Below are positions 1 to 9,987 of a stretch of DNA of 64,000 nucleotides, piece after piece; position 1 is the stretch's first letter; the number at the start of each line of letters is the position of its first letter. The notes beneath the pieces are model-generated. The model did not search any database. It saw nothing but the letters and a program-made list of their open reading frames with translations, and was not told the origin of the DNA. A program made the translations under genes and the position numbers. Source of the stretch: Serratia surfactantfaciens (GTDB taxonomy: Bacteria > Pseudomonadota > Gammaproteobacteria > Enterobacterales > Enterobacteriaceae); NCBI RefSeq assembly GCF_001642805.2, contig NZ_CP016948.1, positions 3,906,001 to 3,970,000 of the forward strand, written 5' to 3'.

Positions 1-1334
1 GCCCAACTCCCCGGCAGCGCAGCCTGCTGCTGTACGGCCTGCTGTTCGCCGTCGGCGTTCAGGCGCTGCTGGCGGCTCTGCAGCTGTTCGCTCCCGTGCT
101 GGCCTGGGTAGCCCCTAACGGCGGCCGGGTCTACGGCGTCTTTCAGCAACCGAACGTGCTGGGCAGCTTTATCGCCACCGGGCTGGCTTTGGCGCTGTGG
201 ATGCTGTTTTTACCAGCTCTTTCGTCCGCGCGCAGCGAGCGCAAACGGCAGGCGCTGCTGTTCACGCTGTTGACCGCTTTCGTCACCGTACTAGTGTTGG
301 TTCAGTCCCGCGCCGGCTGGCTGGGAGGCGCCGTAGCGGCCTCGCTGCTGATGTGGCGGCTCGGCCGTCGGCGACCACGGGCCGCCCGCCTTGCCTGCTG
401 CGCCCTGACGCTGGGACTGACGCTGGGTGTGACGATACAGCTCACCGGTTTCGGTCTGGGCGAACAAACAGGCTTTCTCGATCGCTCTCCCTCCAACGGC
501 ACGCGCCTGACCATGCTGCATGACGTCGGCGCCATGATCCTGGCCAAACCATTGCTGGGCTGGGGCTACGGCGGCTTTGAATACAGCTTCGCGCATTTCC
601 GTCTGCAGGAAATGCCCTGGCGAGAAGTGTTGGAGGTCGCCGGGCATCCACACAATGAAATCCTGCTGTGGTGGGTTGAGGGCGGCCTGCCGGCGCTGGC
701 GGGTATCGTTATCCTCCTCGCCGCCGGCGCGCTGCTGCTGAAACGCGCCTGGCAACGGGATCGCGAGCAGCCGGCCGGCGCGCGCGTCGGGCTGTTTCTG
801 GTGCTGCTGCCAATGCTGGTGCACACTCAGCTGGAATACCCTTTCTATCTGTCTGCGCCGCACTGGCTGGCGTTTCTATTGCTGCTGGCGTTGCTGGACG
901 GCCAAACCGGCGAACCCCGCCCGCTGCCGTTCGCCAAAGCCCTGAGCCTGACGGTGGCGATGGCGGCGATCGGCGTGCTGGTGATGGCGGTCTTCGCCTG
1001 GCAAGGGCGCATGGCGCTCACCCAGTCGGAACGCACCATGCTGACCACCATCGACAGCATCGAGCAGATGCCGCCGCCGGCCGCCTGGATCTACCGGGAG
1101 CGCAAAACCTTCGACGAGCAATCTCATTCGCTGCTGGTCTATAACCAGACGCGTGATGACGCCCTGTTGACCGGCTATCGACAGTGGGCCAATGCCTATC
1201 TGCTGCGCCGTATCGACGCCAACGTCTACGCCACGCTGATCATGATCTTGCGTTACCAGGGCGCTCAGGCGGAAGCCGATGCTCGCCAGCGGGAAGCCGC
1301 CTTCCTGTTTTCGCGGGATGCGCGGTTCAGATAG
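1..1334 (+). CDS. Wzy_C/PglL-type O-antigen ligase or protein O-oligosaccharyltransferase, 3' part
   Basis: Inner-membrane glycan ligase/polymerase of the Wzy/WaaL/PglL superfamily, cut by the left window edge. The frame is open to base 3 with hydrophobic residues, so the GTG at 96 is probably an internal Val and not the start. Several membrane segments are visible. The family loop motif H-P-H-N-E lies around bases 648-660 and is followed by a further hydrophobic helix. The C-terminal part (about residues 290-410 counted from base 96) is soluble-looking, as in the Wzy_C_2/PglL_A subgroup that attaches lipid-linked sugars to proteins or lipid A. No glycan cluster is visible beside it, so the acceptor cannot be told. 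It converges on cdh with only 15 bases between the stops. Family call is firm; substrate is unknown. Confidence 0.8.
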   Translation, partial: PTPRQRSLLLYGLLFAVGVQALLAALQLFAPVLAWVAPNGGRVYGVFQQPNVLGSFIATGLALALWMLFLPALSSARSERKRQALLFTLLTAFVTVLVLVQSRAGWLGGAVAASLLMWRLGRRRPRAARLACCALTLGLTLGVTIQLTGFGLGEQTGFLDRSPSNGTRLTMLHDVGAMILAKPLLGWGYGGFEYSFAHFRLQEMPWREVLEVAGHPHNEILLWWVEGGLPALAGIVILLAAGALLLKRAWQRDREQPAGARVGLFLVLLPMLVHTQLEYPFYLSAPHWLAFLLLLALLDGQTGEPRPLPFAKALSLTVAMAAIGVLVMAVFAWQGRMALTQSERTMLTTIDSIEQMPPPAAWIYRERKTFDEQSHSLLVYNQTRDDALLTGYRQWANAYLLRRIDANVYATLIMILRYQGAQAEADARQREAAFLFSRDARFR

Positions 1335-1349
1335 GGAAGAACGCCGCGA

Positions 1350-2141
1350 TCAACGTGGCAAAATCGCGCACTCTTTATCCAGCAACGATTCTACCGACGC
1401 GCGATTGCCAACGTCCCAGCCACGTTTCGAGGCCAGCAAGATAAACCCTTGCCGGCCGGCAAATGTGGTCGGGACGATGGCCACGCCATATTCCGCCAGC
1501 TGCGACGGCGACAAATGGAAATATTGCGCGACGTCCTTAATCGGGTAAATGCCCATCGCGGTCGGCTGCATCACGCGGCGGGCATAGTAGGTGTGGCGCA
1601 ACAGCTTATCCGGCAAAGGCCGCCATTGTTCCTGTATGTAGGGGCGCTCCGCCTGCAATTGACGCCGCACATCTTCGCGCAGGCAGGTCAGGTGAATATG
1701 CAATTGGTTCTGACTGCGGCCGTATGCGGAGTTGATCGCCATGCCCAACATATCATCCGGCACCGGCCCGCCATACTCGGCGGCCAACCGGTAACGCATC
1801 AGCCACGCATAGCCAAAATAATCCGTCCGTTCCCCAGCCAGCAGCTGCGGGCTTTCAATGCCGGAGAGCGGCGCCGTCGGCACCAGGATAAAGTGATAAG
1901 GGGAACGCGGGTTTTGCAGCACGCTAAAGCCCTGCGCTTTACCCTGCGGCATATAAATCTGCTCGCACGGGGCCGGATTGCGTTTTTGCTGATAGTTGGC
2001 CATGCAGAGCTTATCGACCACGCCCCACAGCGCATCTGAACGGGCGCAGCCCGTCAGGGACAGAACGCCCAGCACCAGCAGCCAACGCCGGGCGGATAAT
2101 GCCAAACGCCTCATCCTCGAAGTGTTCTGTTTTTTCGCCAC
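1350..2141 (-). CDS. cdh: CDP-diacylglycerol diphosphatase
   Basis: Hydrolyses CDP-diacylglycerol to phosphatidate and CMP at the membrane. The 263-aa protein matches E. coli Cdh along its length: an N-terminal membrane anchor, the conserved A-I-N-S-x-x-G-R-x-Q-N block, then the HIT-like catalytic H-I-H pair (residues 148 and 150) followed by L-T-C. One difference stands out: the N-terminus is Arg-rich, then hydrophobic, and ends in L-S-L-T-G-C with Cys32, a good lipobox. This version may therefore be lipid-anchored, where E. coli Cdh has a plain membrane helix. The ATG is followed by a basic stretch; a later Met at residue 10 is an alternative start. It stands alone on the minus strand, about 140 bases downstream of the tldD terminator hairpin. 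Confidence 0.88.
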   Translation of the reverse strand: MAKKQNTSRMRRLALSARRWLLVLGVLSLTGCARSDALWGVVDKLCMANYQQKRNPAPCEQIYMPQGKAQGFSVLQNPRSPYHFILVPTAPLSGIESPQLLAGERTDYFGYAWLMRYRLAAEYGGPVPDDMLGMAINSAYGRSQNQLHIHLTCLREDVRRQLQAERPYIQEQWRPLPDKLLRHTYYARRVMQPTAMGIYPIKDVAQYFHLSPSQLAEYGVAIVPTTFAGRQGFILLASKRGWDVGNRASVESLLDKECAILPR

Positions 2142-2245
2142 GTCAATTTCATTCCATCAATGGGCGCAGGCACGCCTGCTGGGATGCGGCGTCCTGCCGC
2201 GCTTAACGTTATGAATGCGAGCAAGCCGCAACAGGGGGAATGATT

Positions 2246-2268
2246 AAGGGGCCACTGCATGGCCCCTT
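2246..2268 (-). terminator. Terminator-like hairpin after tldD
   Basis: Perfect 8-bp stem AAGGGGCC/GGCCCCTT with a 7-base loop, starting about 10 bases after the tldD stop on the minus strand. Only a short mixed A/T stretch follows, so termination may be partial. It would end the long mre-to-tldD block. Confidence 0.6.
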
Positions 2269-2277
2269 GAGGAAAGA

Positions 2278-3723
2278 TTACGCCGTGCCGCCGACGGTGA
2301 GCGTATCCAGTTTCAGCGTCGGCTGGCCGACGCCCACCGGCACGCTCTGGCCTTCCTTGCCGCACACGCCCACGCCTTTATCGAGCGCCAGATCGTTGCC
2401 GACCATCGAGATCTGCTGCATCGCCTCAATGCCGGAGCCGATCAGCGTCGCCCCCTTCACCGGCTTAGTGATGCGGCCTTTCTCGATCAGATAGGCTTCG
2501 GTGGTGGAAAACACGAACTTGCCGGAGGTGATATCCACCTGGCCACCACCGAAGTTCGGCGCGTACAGACCGTATTCGACGCTGGCGATGATCTCTTCCG
2601 GCGTCGATTGGCCCGCCAGCATGTAGGTGTTGGTCATGCGCGGCATCGGCAGATGCGCGTAGGACTCACGGCGGCCGTTGCCGGTTGGGGCGACGCCCAT
2701 CAGCCGCGCGTTGAGCTTGTCCTGCATGTAGCCTTTCAGCACGCCGTTTTCGATCAGCACGTTGTATTTGCCCGGCACGCCTTCGTCGTCGATCGCCAGC
2801 GAACCGCGGCGCCCTTGCAGGGTGCCGTCATCCACCACGGTGCACAGTTCGGAAGCCACCAGCTCGCCCATATGGCCGCTGAACACCGAAGTGCCGCGCC
2901 GGTTGAAGTCGCCTTCCAGGCCGTGGCCTACCGCCTCGTGCAGCAGCACGCCCGGCCAGCCGGCCCCCAACACCACCGGCATATTGCCGGCCGGTGCCGC
3001 TACCGCGCCGAGATTGACCAACGCCATGCGCACCGCTTCTTTGGCATAGGCATCGGCGCGCACGTCGCCGTCGGCGATTTCCAGGAAGTAGTCGTAACCG
3101 AAACGGCCGCCGCCGCCGCTGGAGCCGCGCTCACGCTTGCCGTCCTGCTCCACCAGCACGCTGACGGAGAGACGCACCAGCGGGCGAACGTCCGCCGCCA
3201 GCGTGCCGTCAGTGGCGGCCACCAACACCTGCTCATAAACGCCGGTAATGCTGGCGTTCACTTCCTGCACCCGCGCATCGGCGGCGCGCGCCACTTTGTC
3301 GACACGGTGCAGCAGGGCGATTTTCTCTTCACGCGGCAGGCTTTGCAGCGGATCGAGCAGCGGATACAGCGCCCGATAGCCGATCTCGCCCAGGGTATGC
3401 GCCCGCCCGTCGCCCTGCTCGCGCACGATGCTGCGCGCCGCCTGGGCGCTCTGCTGCAGCGCATGCAGGGTGATCTGATCGGCATAAGCGAAGCCGGTCT
3501 TCTCGCCGCTGACGGCGCGCACGCCGACGCCCTGGTCGATGTTGTAAGAGCCATCCTTGATGATGCCGTCCTCAATCACCCAGGCTTCGTGATAGCTGGA
3601 CTGGAAATAGAGATCGGCGTAGTCGATACGGCGTTCTGCCAGTTGACCCAGTACCTTGTACAGGTCTTGATGACTCAGCTTGTTGGTAGCGAGTAACTGC
3701 TCACTGACAAACGTCAGGCTCAT
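2278..3723 (-). CDS. tldD: Metalloprotease TldD
   Basis: 481-aa TldD subunit of the TldD/TldE(PmbA) zinc protease, which works in maturation of peptides such as microcin B17 and CcdA turnover in E. coli. The zinc motif H-E-A-V-G-H is at residues 262-267, followed by G-L-E-G-D. The Gly-rich N-terminal part and the C-terminal [14 protein letters not shown] block are typical of the family, and the length is as in E. coli. The partner tldE is not in this window, as usual. It is the last gene of the minus-strand block and starts 7 bases after the nit stop, so it is probably co-transcribed with yhdP and nit. Confidence 0.95.
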   Translation of the reverse strand: MSLTFVSEQLLATNKLSHQDLYKVLGQLAERRIDYADLYFQSSYHEAWVIEDGIIKDGSYNIDQGVGVRAVSGEKTGFAYADQITLHALQQSAQAARSIVREQGDGRAHTLGEIGYRALYPLLDPLQSLPREEKIALLHRVDKVARAADARVQEVNASITGVYEQVLVAATDGTLAADVRPLVRLSVSVLVEQDGKRERGSSGGGGRFGYDYFLEIADGDVRADAYAKEAVRMALVNLGAVAAPAGNMPVVLGAGWPGVLLHEAVGHGLEGDFNRRGTSVFSGHMGELVASELCTVVDDGTLQGRRGSLAIDDEGVPGKYNVLIENGVLKGYMQDKLNARLMGVAPTGNGRRESYAHLPMPRMTNTYMLAGQSTPEEIIASVEYGLYAPNFGGGQVDITSGKFVFSTTEAYLIEKGRITKPVKGATLIGSGIEAMQQISMVGNDLALDKGVGVCGKEGQSVPVGVGQPTLKLDTLTVGGTA

Positions 3724-3730
3724 AATGGTT

Positions 3731-4591
3731 TCACTCTTGATTGGAGGATAGCTTGTCAGACGGCGCCGTCAGCGACGTCTGGAATCGATTATGCTGCAAT
3801 ACCGGCATCTGTTGCCGCAGCGTTTGCAGGCTTGCGGTGTCCACACGCACCTTCAGCGCCGCCACGGCGTCCGCGTTCTCGGCCAGCACCTTACCCCAGC
3901 CGTCGACAGCCAGCGAGTGGCCCCAGGTGCGGCGGGTCGGCCCATGGCGCCCCACCTGCGCCGGCGCCAGGATCATGCACTGGTTCTCGATTGCCCGGGC
4001 GCGCAGCAGGATCTCCCAATGCGCCTCGCCGGTCACCCGGGTAAAGGCCGCCGGCACCGATATCAGTTCGGCGCCCTGCGCCCGCAGCGCCTGGAACAGC
4101 GCGGGGAAACGCAGATCGTAGCATATGGTCATGCCCAAACGCCCGACCGGCGTATCCACCACCGTCAGATGCTGCCCGTGCTGGTAGGTATCCGACTCGC
4201 GGTAGTGGCCGTGCGCATCGTTGATATCCACATCGAACATGTGCAGCTTGTCGTAGCGGGCGCGGATCTCGCCCTGATCGTCGAACAACAGGCTGCTGGT
4301 AGTGATAAGCTGCGGATCCTCCCGGCTGATCAAGGGCATCGAGCCTACCAATAACCATACGCCATAGCGGCGCGCCAGTTCGCGCACCGCGTTCTGCAGC
4401 GGTCCGTCGCCCTGTTTTTCCGCCTGTTGGCGATAGGCCGCGGAGTTGGCGAACAGCAGCGCGTTCTCCGGCGTCATGACCAGTTTTACCCCGGTATTGA
4501 GCTGCTTGATCTGCTGTTCAATCTGGGCCAGGTTATCGCGCACCTGATCGCCACTGCACAACTGCAACAACGCAACGTTAGCATTCCTCAT
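3731..4591 (-). CDS. Nitrilase-superfamily amidohydrolase (Nit, deaminated-glutathione amidase-like)
   Basis: 286-aa carbon-nitrogen hydrolase. The catalytic triad is readable: Glu42 (T-P-E-N), Lys115 (Y-D-K-L-H-M-F-D) and Cys157 (I-C-Y-D-L-R-F-P). This arrangement and the conserved P-A-A-F-T block fit the Nit1/Nit2-like branch, whose members hydrolyse deaminated glutathione formed by transaminase side reactions. The substrate here is inferred from similarity. The start overlaps the yhdP stop by 4 bases (ATGA), indicating translational coupling, and tldD follows after 7 bases. E. coli K-12 lacks this gene between yhdP and tldD; my recollection is that other enterobacteria such as Yersinia carry it here. 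Confidence 0.88.
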   Translation of the reverse strand: MRNANVALLQLCSGDQVRDNLAQIEQQIKQLNTGVKLVMTPENALLFANSAAYRQQAEKQGDGPLQNAVRELARRYGVWLLVGSMPLISREDPQLITTSSLLFDDQGEIRARYDKLHMFDVDINDAHGHYRESDTYQHGQHLTVVDTPVGRLGMTICYDLRFPALFQALRAQGAELISVPAAFTRVTGEAHWEILLRARAIENQCMILAPAQVGRHGPTRRTWGHSLAVDGWGKVLAENADAVAALKVRVDTASLQTLRQQMPVLQHNRFQTSLTAPSDKLSSNQE

Positions 4592-7500
4592 GACGCCTTA
4601 TCCTCCTTTGCCTTACGAAGTACCTCATTGATCTTCGGCTGGTCGAGATCGCCGCCGATATGGTAGCGAATCAGCGAAATCTTGCTCCACAGCGGCCCCA
4701 ACACCTGCGAGGCGGCAAATACCGCCGCGCCGACGATCGGGTTGACGACAAACGCGGTCGCCACGCCGACGGTCGCCGAAATCGCCGGTGCCACCACCGC
4801 CTCCATATCGATGCGGCGGCGCGCCAGATCGATCTGACCGCTCATGGCGATATCCGCCGCCAGGCCGTCGATCAATAGATTATCCGTATGCATTATGCCA
4901 TCTTTCAGCCAGGCGGTGCTGCGGATGGAATCAAAGTAGAAGCCTTTGCCAAAGGTATCGCTGAAATCGAACTGCAGCTTGCGCAGCAGGGCGTCAAAGC
5001 TGACCAATCGCAACAGCTGACCGGCGCGGCCGCCGCCCATGCTGTCGATCTCGCCCTTGCCCATCTTGACCTGCAGCGCGCCGCTCAGCGTATCGACCCG
5101 TGGCTGCCACGGCGTGCCATGCCAGTACAGATCGAAATCCACGTCGTAAGGCGCCCCCTTGAGCGGAATGGTGATGCCGAAGAAGGCGGCGGTTTCGTCG
5201 ATCTTGCCGCCGAGCAGCTTGCCTTTCAGCGAGCTGCGCTCTTCCTGCGCATTTTGTTTCCACAGGCCGGTGGCGGTCATGCGCCCTTTGCCGGTATCGA
5301 CCAGGCCGTGATCCAGCGTCAGGGTATCGCCCCGATTGGTCAGATCCGCCTCGACCCTACCGAGGTTCTGTCCCAGCACCCAGCACGACTTGCAGCGCAG
5401 CATCAGCGAAGGCCAATCGCGGAAGGAAACTTTCTCGGTCGACGGCGGCGGCGTGCCCGCCGCGTTTTTCGTTTCGGCGAACTGCGGGTTGTAATACAGG
5501 TAATTGATATCGGCGCGCCACGGCCCGCGATCGGCCACCCGCAGGCTACCGTCCACTTCGTCGCTCTTGGCGCTCACGAGGGTAGCGCCAAGCTGTTTCT
5601 CGGCCGACAGCGTCAGCTTATGCCAGGCCTGGCCCCCCAACAGCAGCTGCGGCGTGGTCAGCGCTACGGTGGTGGGGAAACTGAAACCGCCTACCTGACC
5701 GCTGCCGCCACCCTGTTTCAGCGCCGGCGCCAGCAGCGCCAGCCACTGCTCGCCGTCCAACGCCGGCAGGTTCAGCGTCATCGATTTGCCGGCTGGCAGC
5801 GGCGGCGTGCCGCCACCGTTGGTTTGCCAGGCGGCGCGCGCCAGATTCACCTGTTTCTTGTCGAAGCTCCATTCGCTGTTGAAGCGGTTCTGTTTGCCTG
5901 CGCTGCCCGTCAGCATGAAGCCGTTCAGACCGCCTTTAACCTTGACGTTCACCGGCAGCGCCTCACCCGGCGCCTTGTCCAGCGGCGAAGGTAAGTGACT
6001 GCTCACTTTCTTCAAATCCGCGTCAATGCCGATATCATAGCTGGCCGAGCCCTGATGCGGCAGCGTGATGGCCACCTGGCTCTGCCAGGACGCGCTGCCG
6101 CTGAGCGCATCAGCGGCCTCTTTTGGCAGGCCGGGGAACTTGCCCGGCTGCCAGTCGCCCTTCAGGCCGACGTTGACCTTGTAGTCGCGATCGCCTTCCT
6201 GCGTGGTGAAGTTCACCGCCACCGGCTGCCCGAACCAGTTGGCCGACAGGGTGTCGCTCTCCAGATTGCCGTTATCGAAGCGGAATTTGCCGCTAAGCTT
6301 CTGCAGCTCGCTTTCCAGCGGCTTGATCAGCAACGAATTGTTGTTCAACGCCACTTCGCCGGTGGCTTTGACCTGCTCGCCGTCCAAGGGGATATCGAGA
6401 TGTAAGCGCCCACTGACATCACCGCCGATCTGCAGCTGATCCAGCGCCGCCCCCAGCGAATCGTGCAACGGCGTCTGCATGAAGTAGTCATGCACATCGC
6501 TGCCCGCCCCCGCCACTTCGGCGTCGATCAGCAGCCGCTCTTTCAGATAATCCGGGATCACCGCGCTGATATTTTTGCCCGCCACCTTACCCAGCCGGGT
6601 TTGCGGCGCATGCATCCACAACCCCTCGTTGGCAAAATCGAGATCGATCGCCAAATCGGTCAGCGCCGGCCAGCCCGGTTGGAACTGGAAGGTGGCGTGG
6701 CGCAGCGGCACGAAGACCTCGAATTGCCCTTCGTTTTTACGGTACGGGAAGTGCTGCGGATCGCCGGAATAAATCAGCGTGGCGTTATCCACCTGGCCCC
6801 CCTGAATGGCGCCGCTCAGGTAATCCACCAGATGCTTGCCCATCAGCGGTTCCGGGAAATAGCGCCAGGCGTCGGCGCCGTCATACAGGCGGATACCCGC
6901 CAGGATGTTCAGCCACGGATCGCCCTTGGCCGGCTGCTGGTAGCGAAAATCGCCGTTGACCCACAGCGACTTCGCCTTGACGTCCAGCCCCTGGCTCGCC
7001 AGCTCCCAACCCTGCTGGTTATAGCGCCAGGTCAGCGCGCCGCGGGCGCTGCTGACTTCAAGCGGCGCACGGAACATATCGCCGTAAGGCAGGGTGCTGT
7101 CGGTAAGCCCCAGCGTCAGACGGCCGTTCTCCACCCCGCCGCTCAACGCGCCGGAGAAGTGGTTGACGCCCGGCAGCAGCTCCCAACGTTGCCAGCTGAC
7201 ATCGCGCCACAGCGCCTGGAACCGGCTCTTTTCCGGCTGCTTGAGCGGGATGTCCAGCGCCAAGGCTTCCAGCTTCCCCTGCGGCTGCAGATCGTTCCAG
7301 CGATCGAGCACATCCGGGCTGAGAAACGAGAAGGTCGGCAGCAGCGCCGACAGGCGCTCCAGCTGAATATTGGTCGCGCGCACCCGCAGCTCTTCATTCT
7401 GCGCCGGCCCCATGAACTCGGTGTTTTCCGGCAGCCACAGCGCGGAAAGCCTGCCCTGCGGCCAGGCCTGGCCGTCGGTGCTCAAACGCAGCTGCGGCAC

Positions 7501-8391
7501 GTCGAGCTGCCAACCGGTGCCCTGGCGGCGCAGCGACAGCGCCAGATTGTCCACGTCCAGCCGGTGCTGAGCAGCGCCGGTATCCCAGTTGGCCGCCCCC
7601 TGCTTGAGCAACGCATGGCCGCCGGCGATCTCGCCGTTCTGCACTTGCAGCCAGGCCGCCAGACTGAAATCGGCGCTTTCCAGCCCGGTGTTGGCACGCA
7701 GCCAGCGGGTAAACCAGGGTTTCATGTCGATGTTGTCGGCCTGCAGGTAGACCGTACCGGTATCCAGCAGGCCTTGATTGTCACGCAGGTCCATGCGCAG
7801 CTGCACCACGCCATGTTGGCCATTCAACGTCGACAGGCTGATCTGCCCCTCGGCGCGGTGGCGATCGCGGCCGTTGAGCCAGGTCAACTGAGGAATGTCG
7901 AATTCGGCGCGCGCGCCGGCGGGCGTCAGGAATGAAATACGGCTGTCGCGCAGATCGAAATGGTCGAGCTGGCGCAGCATCAGATCGCTGATTTTGCCCG
8001 GCTCAAGGCCTTCGCCCTGCTGGTCGCCGCCCAGCGTGGCGTTCAGATCGAGCCGGAATTGGTAGAAGGTCAGATCGCGGAACTGCCAACGCCAGTGCAG
8101 CAGCGACTGCCACACGTCCAACGCCAGCGTTACGCGTTCGATATGCACATCGCTTTTGGGCAGCGTGGCGCTCAGGTTGCGCATTTCAAGCTGCGGGCCG
8201 AAGGTTTCCCAACTGCCCTGCACGAAATCCATTCGTACAGGCACGCCGGACAGCTTCTCCACCTGCGCCAACAGTTGGGGACGATAGTCGTTCAGCTTCG
8301 GCAGCATCAGGCGCAGCCCGCTGATCAGCAGCGCCACAATCACAATTAGGGTGGCGCCTGTTGCTAACAGAATCCCAGGCAGTCGCCTCAC
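4588..8391 (-). CDS. yhdP: AsmA-family inter-membrane phospholipid transport protein YhdP
   Basis: 1267-aa envelope protein with one N-terminal membrane helix (about residues 7-30), a very long periplasmic part of repeating beta strands (DUF3971 then AsmA-like C-terminal region) and a Gly/Ala-rich hydrophobic stretch near residue 1220. YhdP, TamB and YdbH form the E. coli trio that carries phospholipids to the outer membrane along a hydrophobic groove; YhdP also affects enterobacterial common antigen and stationary-phase survival. Length and ends match the E. coli protein. It lies 88 bases after rng and overlaps nit by 4 bases. Confidence 0.95.
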   Translation of the reverse strand: MRRLPGILLATGATLIVIVALLISGLRLMLPKLNDYRPQLLAQVEKLSGVPVRMDFVQGSWETFGPQLEMRNLSATLPKSDVHIERVTLALDVWQSLLHWRWQFRDLTFYQFRLDLNATLGGDQQGEGLEPGKISDLMLRQLDHFDLRDSRISFLTPAGARAEFDIPQLTWLNGRDRHRAEGQISLSTLNGQHGVVQLRMDLRDNQGLLDTGTVYLQADNIDMKPWFTRWLRANTGLESADFSLAAWLQVQNGEIAGGHALLKQGAANWDTGAAQHRLDVDNLALSLRRQGTGWQLDVPQLRLSTDGQAWPQGRLSALWLPENTEFMGPAQNEELRVRATNIQLERLSALLPTFSFLSPDVLDRWNDLQPQGKLEALALDIPLKQPEKSRFQALWRDVSWQRWELLPGVNHFSGALSGGVENGRLTLGLTDSTLPYGDMFRAPLEVSSARGALTWRYNQQGWELASQGLDVKAKSLWVNGDFRYQQPAKGDPWLNILAGIRLYDGADAWRYFPEPLMGKHLVDYLSGAIQGGQVDNATLIYSGDPQHFPYRKNEGQFEVFVPLRHATFQFQPGWPALTDLAIDLDFANEGLWMHAPQTRLGKVAGKNISAVIPDYLKERLLIDAEVAGAGSDVHDYFMQTPLHDSLGAALDQLQIGGDVSGRLHLDIPLDGEQVKATGEVALNNNSLLIKPLESELQKLSGKFRFDNGNLESDTLSANWFGQPVAVNFTTQEGDRDYKVNVGLKGDWQPGKFPGLPKEAADALSGSASWQSQVAITLPHQGSASYDIGIDADLKKVSSHLPSPLDKAPGEALPVNVKVKGGLNGFMLTGSAGKQNRFNSEWSFDKKQVNLARAAWQTNGGGTPPLPAGKSMTLNLPALDGEQWLALLAPALKQGGGSGQVGGFSFPTTVALTTPQLLLGGQAWHKLTLSAEKQLGATLVSAKSDEVDGSLRVADRGPWRADINYLYYNPQFAETKNAAGTPPPSTEKVSFRDWPSLMLRCKSCWVLGQNLGRVEADLTNRGDTLTLDHGLVDTGKGRMTATGLWKQNAQEERSSLKGKLLGGKIDETAAFFGITIPLKGAPYDVDFDLYWHGTPWQPRVDTLSGALQVKMGKGEIDSMGGGRAGQLLRLVSFDALLRKLQFDFSDTFGKGFYFDSIRSTAWLKDGIMHTDNLLIDGLAADIAMSGQIDLARRRIDMEAVVAPAISATVGVATAFVVNPIVGAAVFAASQVLGPLWSKISLIRYHIGGDLDQPKINEVLRKAKEDKAS

Positions 8392-8442
8392 GCAGTTCTC
8401 CTTGCTCCGCTGCCTGGCAACGGGAATATCTATGCACTGACA

Positions 8443-8460
8443 GGCCCGGCGTGCCGGGCC
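8443..8460 (-). other. GC-rich hairpin between rng and yhdP
   Basis: 7-bp stem GGCCCGG/CCGGGCC with a 4-base loop in the 88-base rng-yhdP gap. No T-run follows on the minus strand, so it may be an mRNA processing or stability element and not a full terminator. Confidence 0.4.
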
Positions 8461-8479
8461 CTTTCCGATGTCGGGCGGG

Positions 8480-9949
8480 CTACATCATGACGACGTCGAA
8501 CTGCTCCTGGCTGTACAACGGTTCGATCTGCACCTTCACCTGTTTGCCGACGAAGATCTCCACTTCGGCCAGCGCATGCGACTCTTCGCTCTTCAGCGCT
8601 TCGCCGACCGCCGCGGAGGCGTACACCAGGAAGCGATCGGAATCGTAAGCGTGATGCACACGCACAATCTCGCGCAGGATCTCGTAGCACACGGTTTCCA
8701 CCGTTTTCACGGTGCCGCGCCCATTACAAGTAGGACAATCGTGACAGAGCACATGTTCAATGCTTTCACGCGTTCGTTTACGCGTCATTTCAACTAAGCC
8801 TAGCTGAGAGAAGCCGTTGATCGTGGTTTTTACCCGATCTTTACTCAACGCCTGCTCCAGCGAGTGCAGCACCCGGCGGCGATGCTCTTCGTTGTTCATA
8901 TCGATAAAGTCGATGATGATGATGCCGCCCAGATTGCGCAGCCGCAGCTGGCGGGCGATGGCCTGCGTTGCCTCGATGTTGGTATTGAAGATGGTTTCAT
9001 CGAGGTTGCGATGGCCGACGAAGGCGCCGGTGTTGATGTCGACCGTGGTCATCGCCTCGGTTTGATCGATGATCAAATAGCCGCCGGACTTCAGCTCCAC
9101 CTTGCGCTCCAGCGCGCGCTGGATCTCGTTTTCCACATCGTACAGATCGAAAATCGGCTGGCTGCCGGTGTACAGCTCCAGCTTGCGGGTGATGTCCGGG
9201 ATGTACTCGCCGGTAAATTCCACCAGCAGATCGTGCGTCAACCGCGAATCGACGCGGATGCGATCCAGCGCCGCGCCGGCGAAGTCGCGCAAAATGCGCT
9301 GCGCCAGCGCCAGCTCGCCGTACAGTTTGTACTTGGTCTGGTTGCGCTTCTTGCGCTCCATCACCTTGGTCCACAGGCGCTTGAGGAACGCGGCGTCCTG
9401 CGCCAGCTCTTCCTCGCCGATGCCTTCCGCCGCGGTGCGGATGATAAAACCGCCCAGCTCGTCGCAGTGCGGCGCAACGATGGATTTCAAGCGTTCGCGC
9501 TCGGCTTCGCTTTCAATGCGCTGCGAAACGCCGACGTGCGCCGCGCCCGGCATGAAGACCAGATAGCGCGAAGGCAGCGTGATGTCGGTGGTCAGGCGCG
9601 CCCCCTTGGTGCCGAGCGGATCTTTCACCACCTGCACCATCAGGTCTTGCCCCTGGCGCACCAGCTCGGCGATATCGCGCACGTGGAAGTTTTTCCGCTC
9701 GTCACCGGCGACGCATTCGGTATGCGGCATGATGTCGGAGGCGTGCAGGAAGGCGGCCTTATCGAGGCCGATGTCGACGAACGCCGCCTGCATCCCCGGC
9801 AAGACGCGGCTGACGCGCCCTTTATAGATATTGCCGACGATGCCGCGTTTGGATTCGCGTTCGATATGGATCTCTTGCAGAATGCCGCCGTCGATATAGG
9901 CGACCCGCGTTTCAGACGGTGTGATATTAACCAGTAGCTCAGCTGTCAT
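8480..9949 (-). CDS. rng: Ribonuclease G
   Basis: 489-aa endoribonuclease that trims 16S rRNA 5' ends and turns over some mRNAs. It has an S1 RNA-binding domain (about residues 35-125), an RNase H-like fold, and the DNase I-like catalytic region with I-I-I-I-D-F-I-D, whose two Asp residues bind Mg2+. The zinc-link C-P-T-C-N-G-R-G is present near residue 410. It lacks the long RNase E C-terminal scaffold, so it is RNase G. The start matches E. coli, 38 bases after maf. Confidence 0.96.
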   Translation of the reverse strand: MTAELLVNITPSETRVAYIDGGILQEIHIERESKRGIVGNIYKGRVSRVLPGMQAAFVDIGLDKAAFLHASDIMPHTECVAGDERKNFHVRDIAELVRQGQDLMVQVVKDPLGTKGARLTTDITLPSRYLVFMPGAAHVGVSQRIESEAERERLKSIVAPHCDELGGFIIRTAAEGIGEEELAQDAAFLKRLWTKVMERKKRNQTKYKLYGELALAQRILRDFAGAALDRIRVDSRLTHDLLVEFTGEYIPDITRKLELYTGSQPIFDLYDVENEIQRALERKVELKSGGYLIIDQTEAMTTVDINTGAFVGHRNLDETIFNTNIEATQAIARQLRLRNLGGIIIIDFIDMNNEEHRRRVLHSLEQALSKDRVKTTINGFSQLGLVEMTRKRTRESIEHVLCHDCPTCNGRGTVKTVETVCYEILREIVRVHHAYDSDRFLVYASAAVGEALKSEESHALAEVEIFVGKQVKVQIEPLYSQEQFDVVMM

Positions 9950-9987
9950 GCCTTCTCCTCAGAGCCGGTCGATAATGGCAGCGCCCA

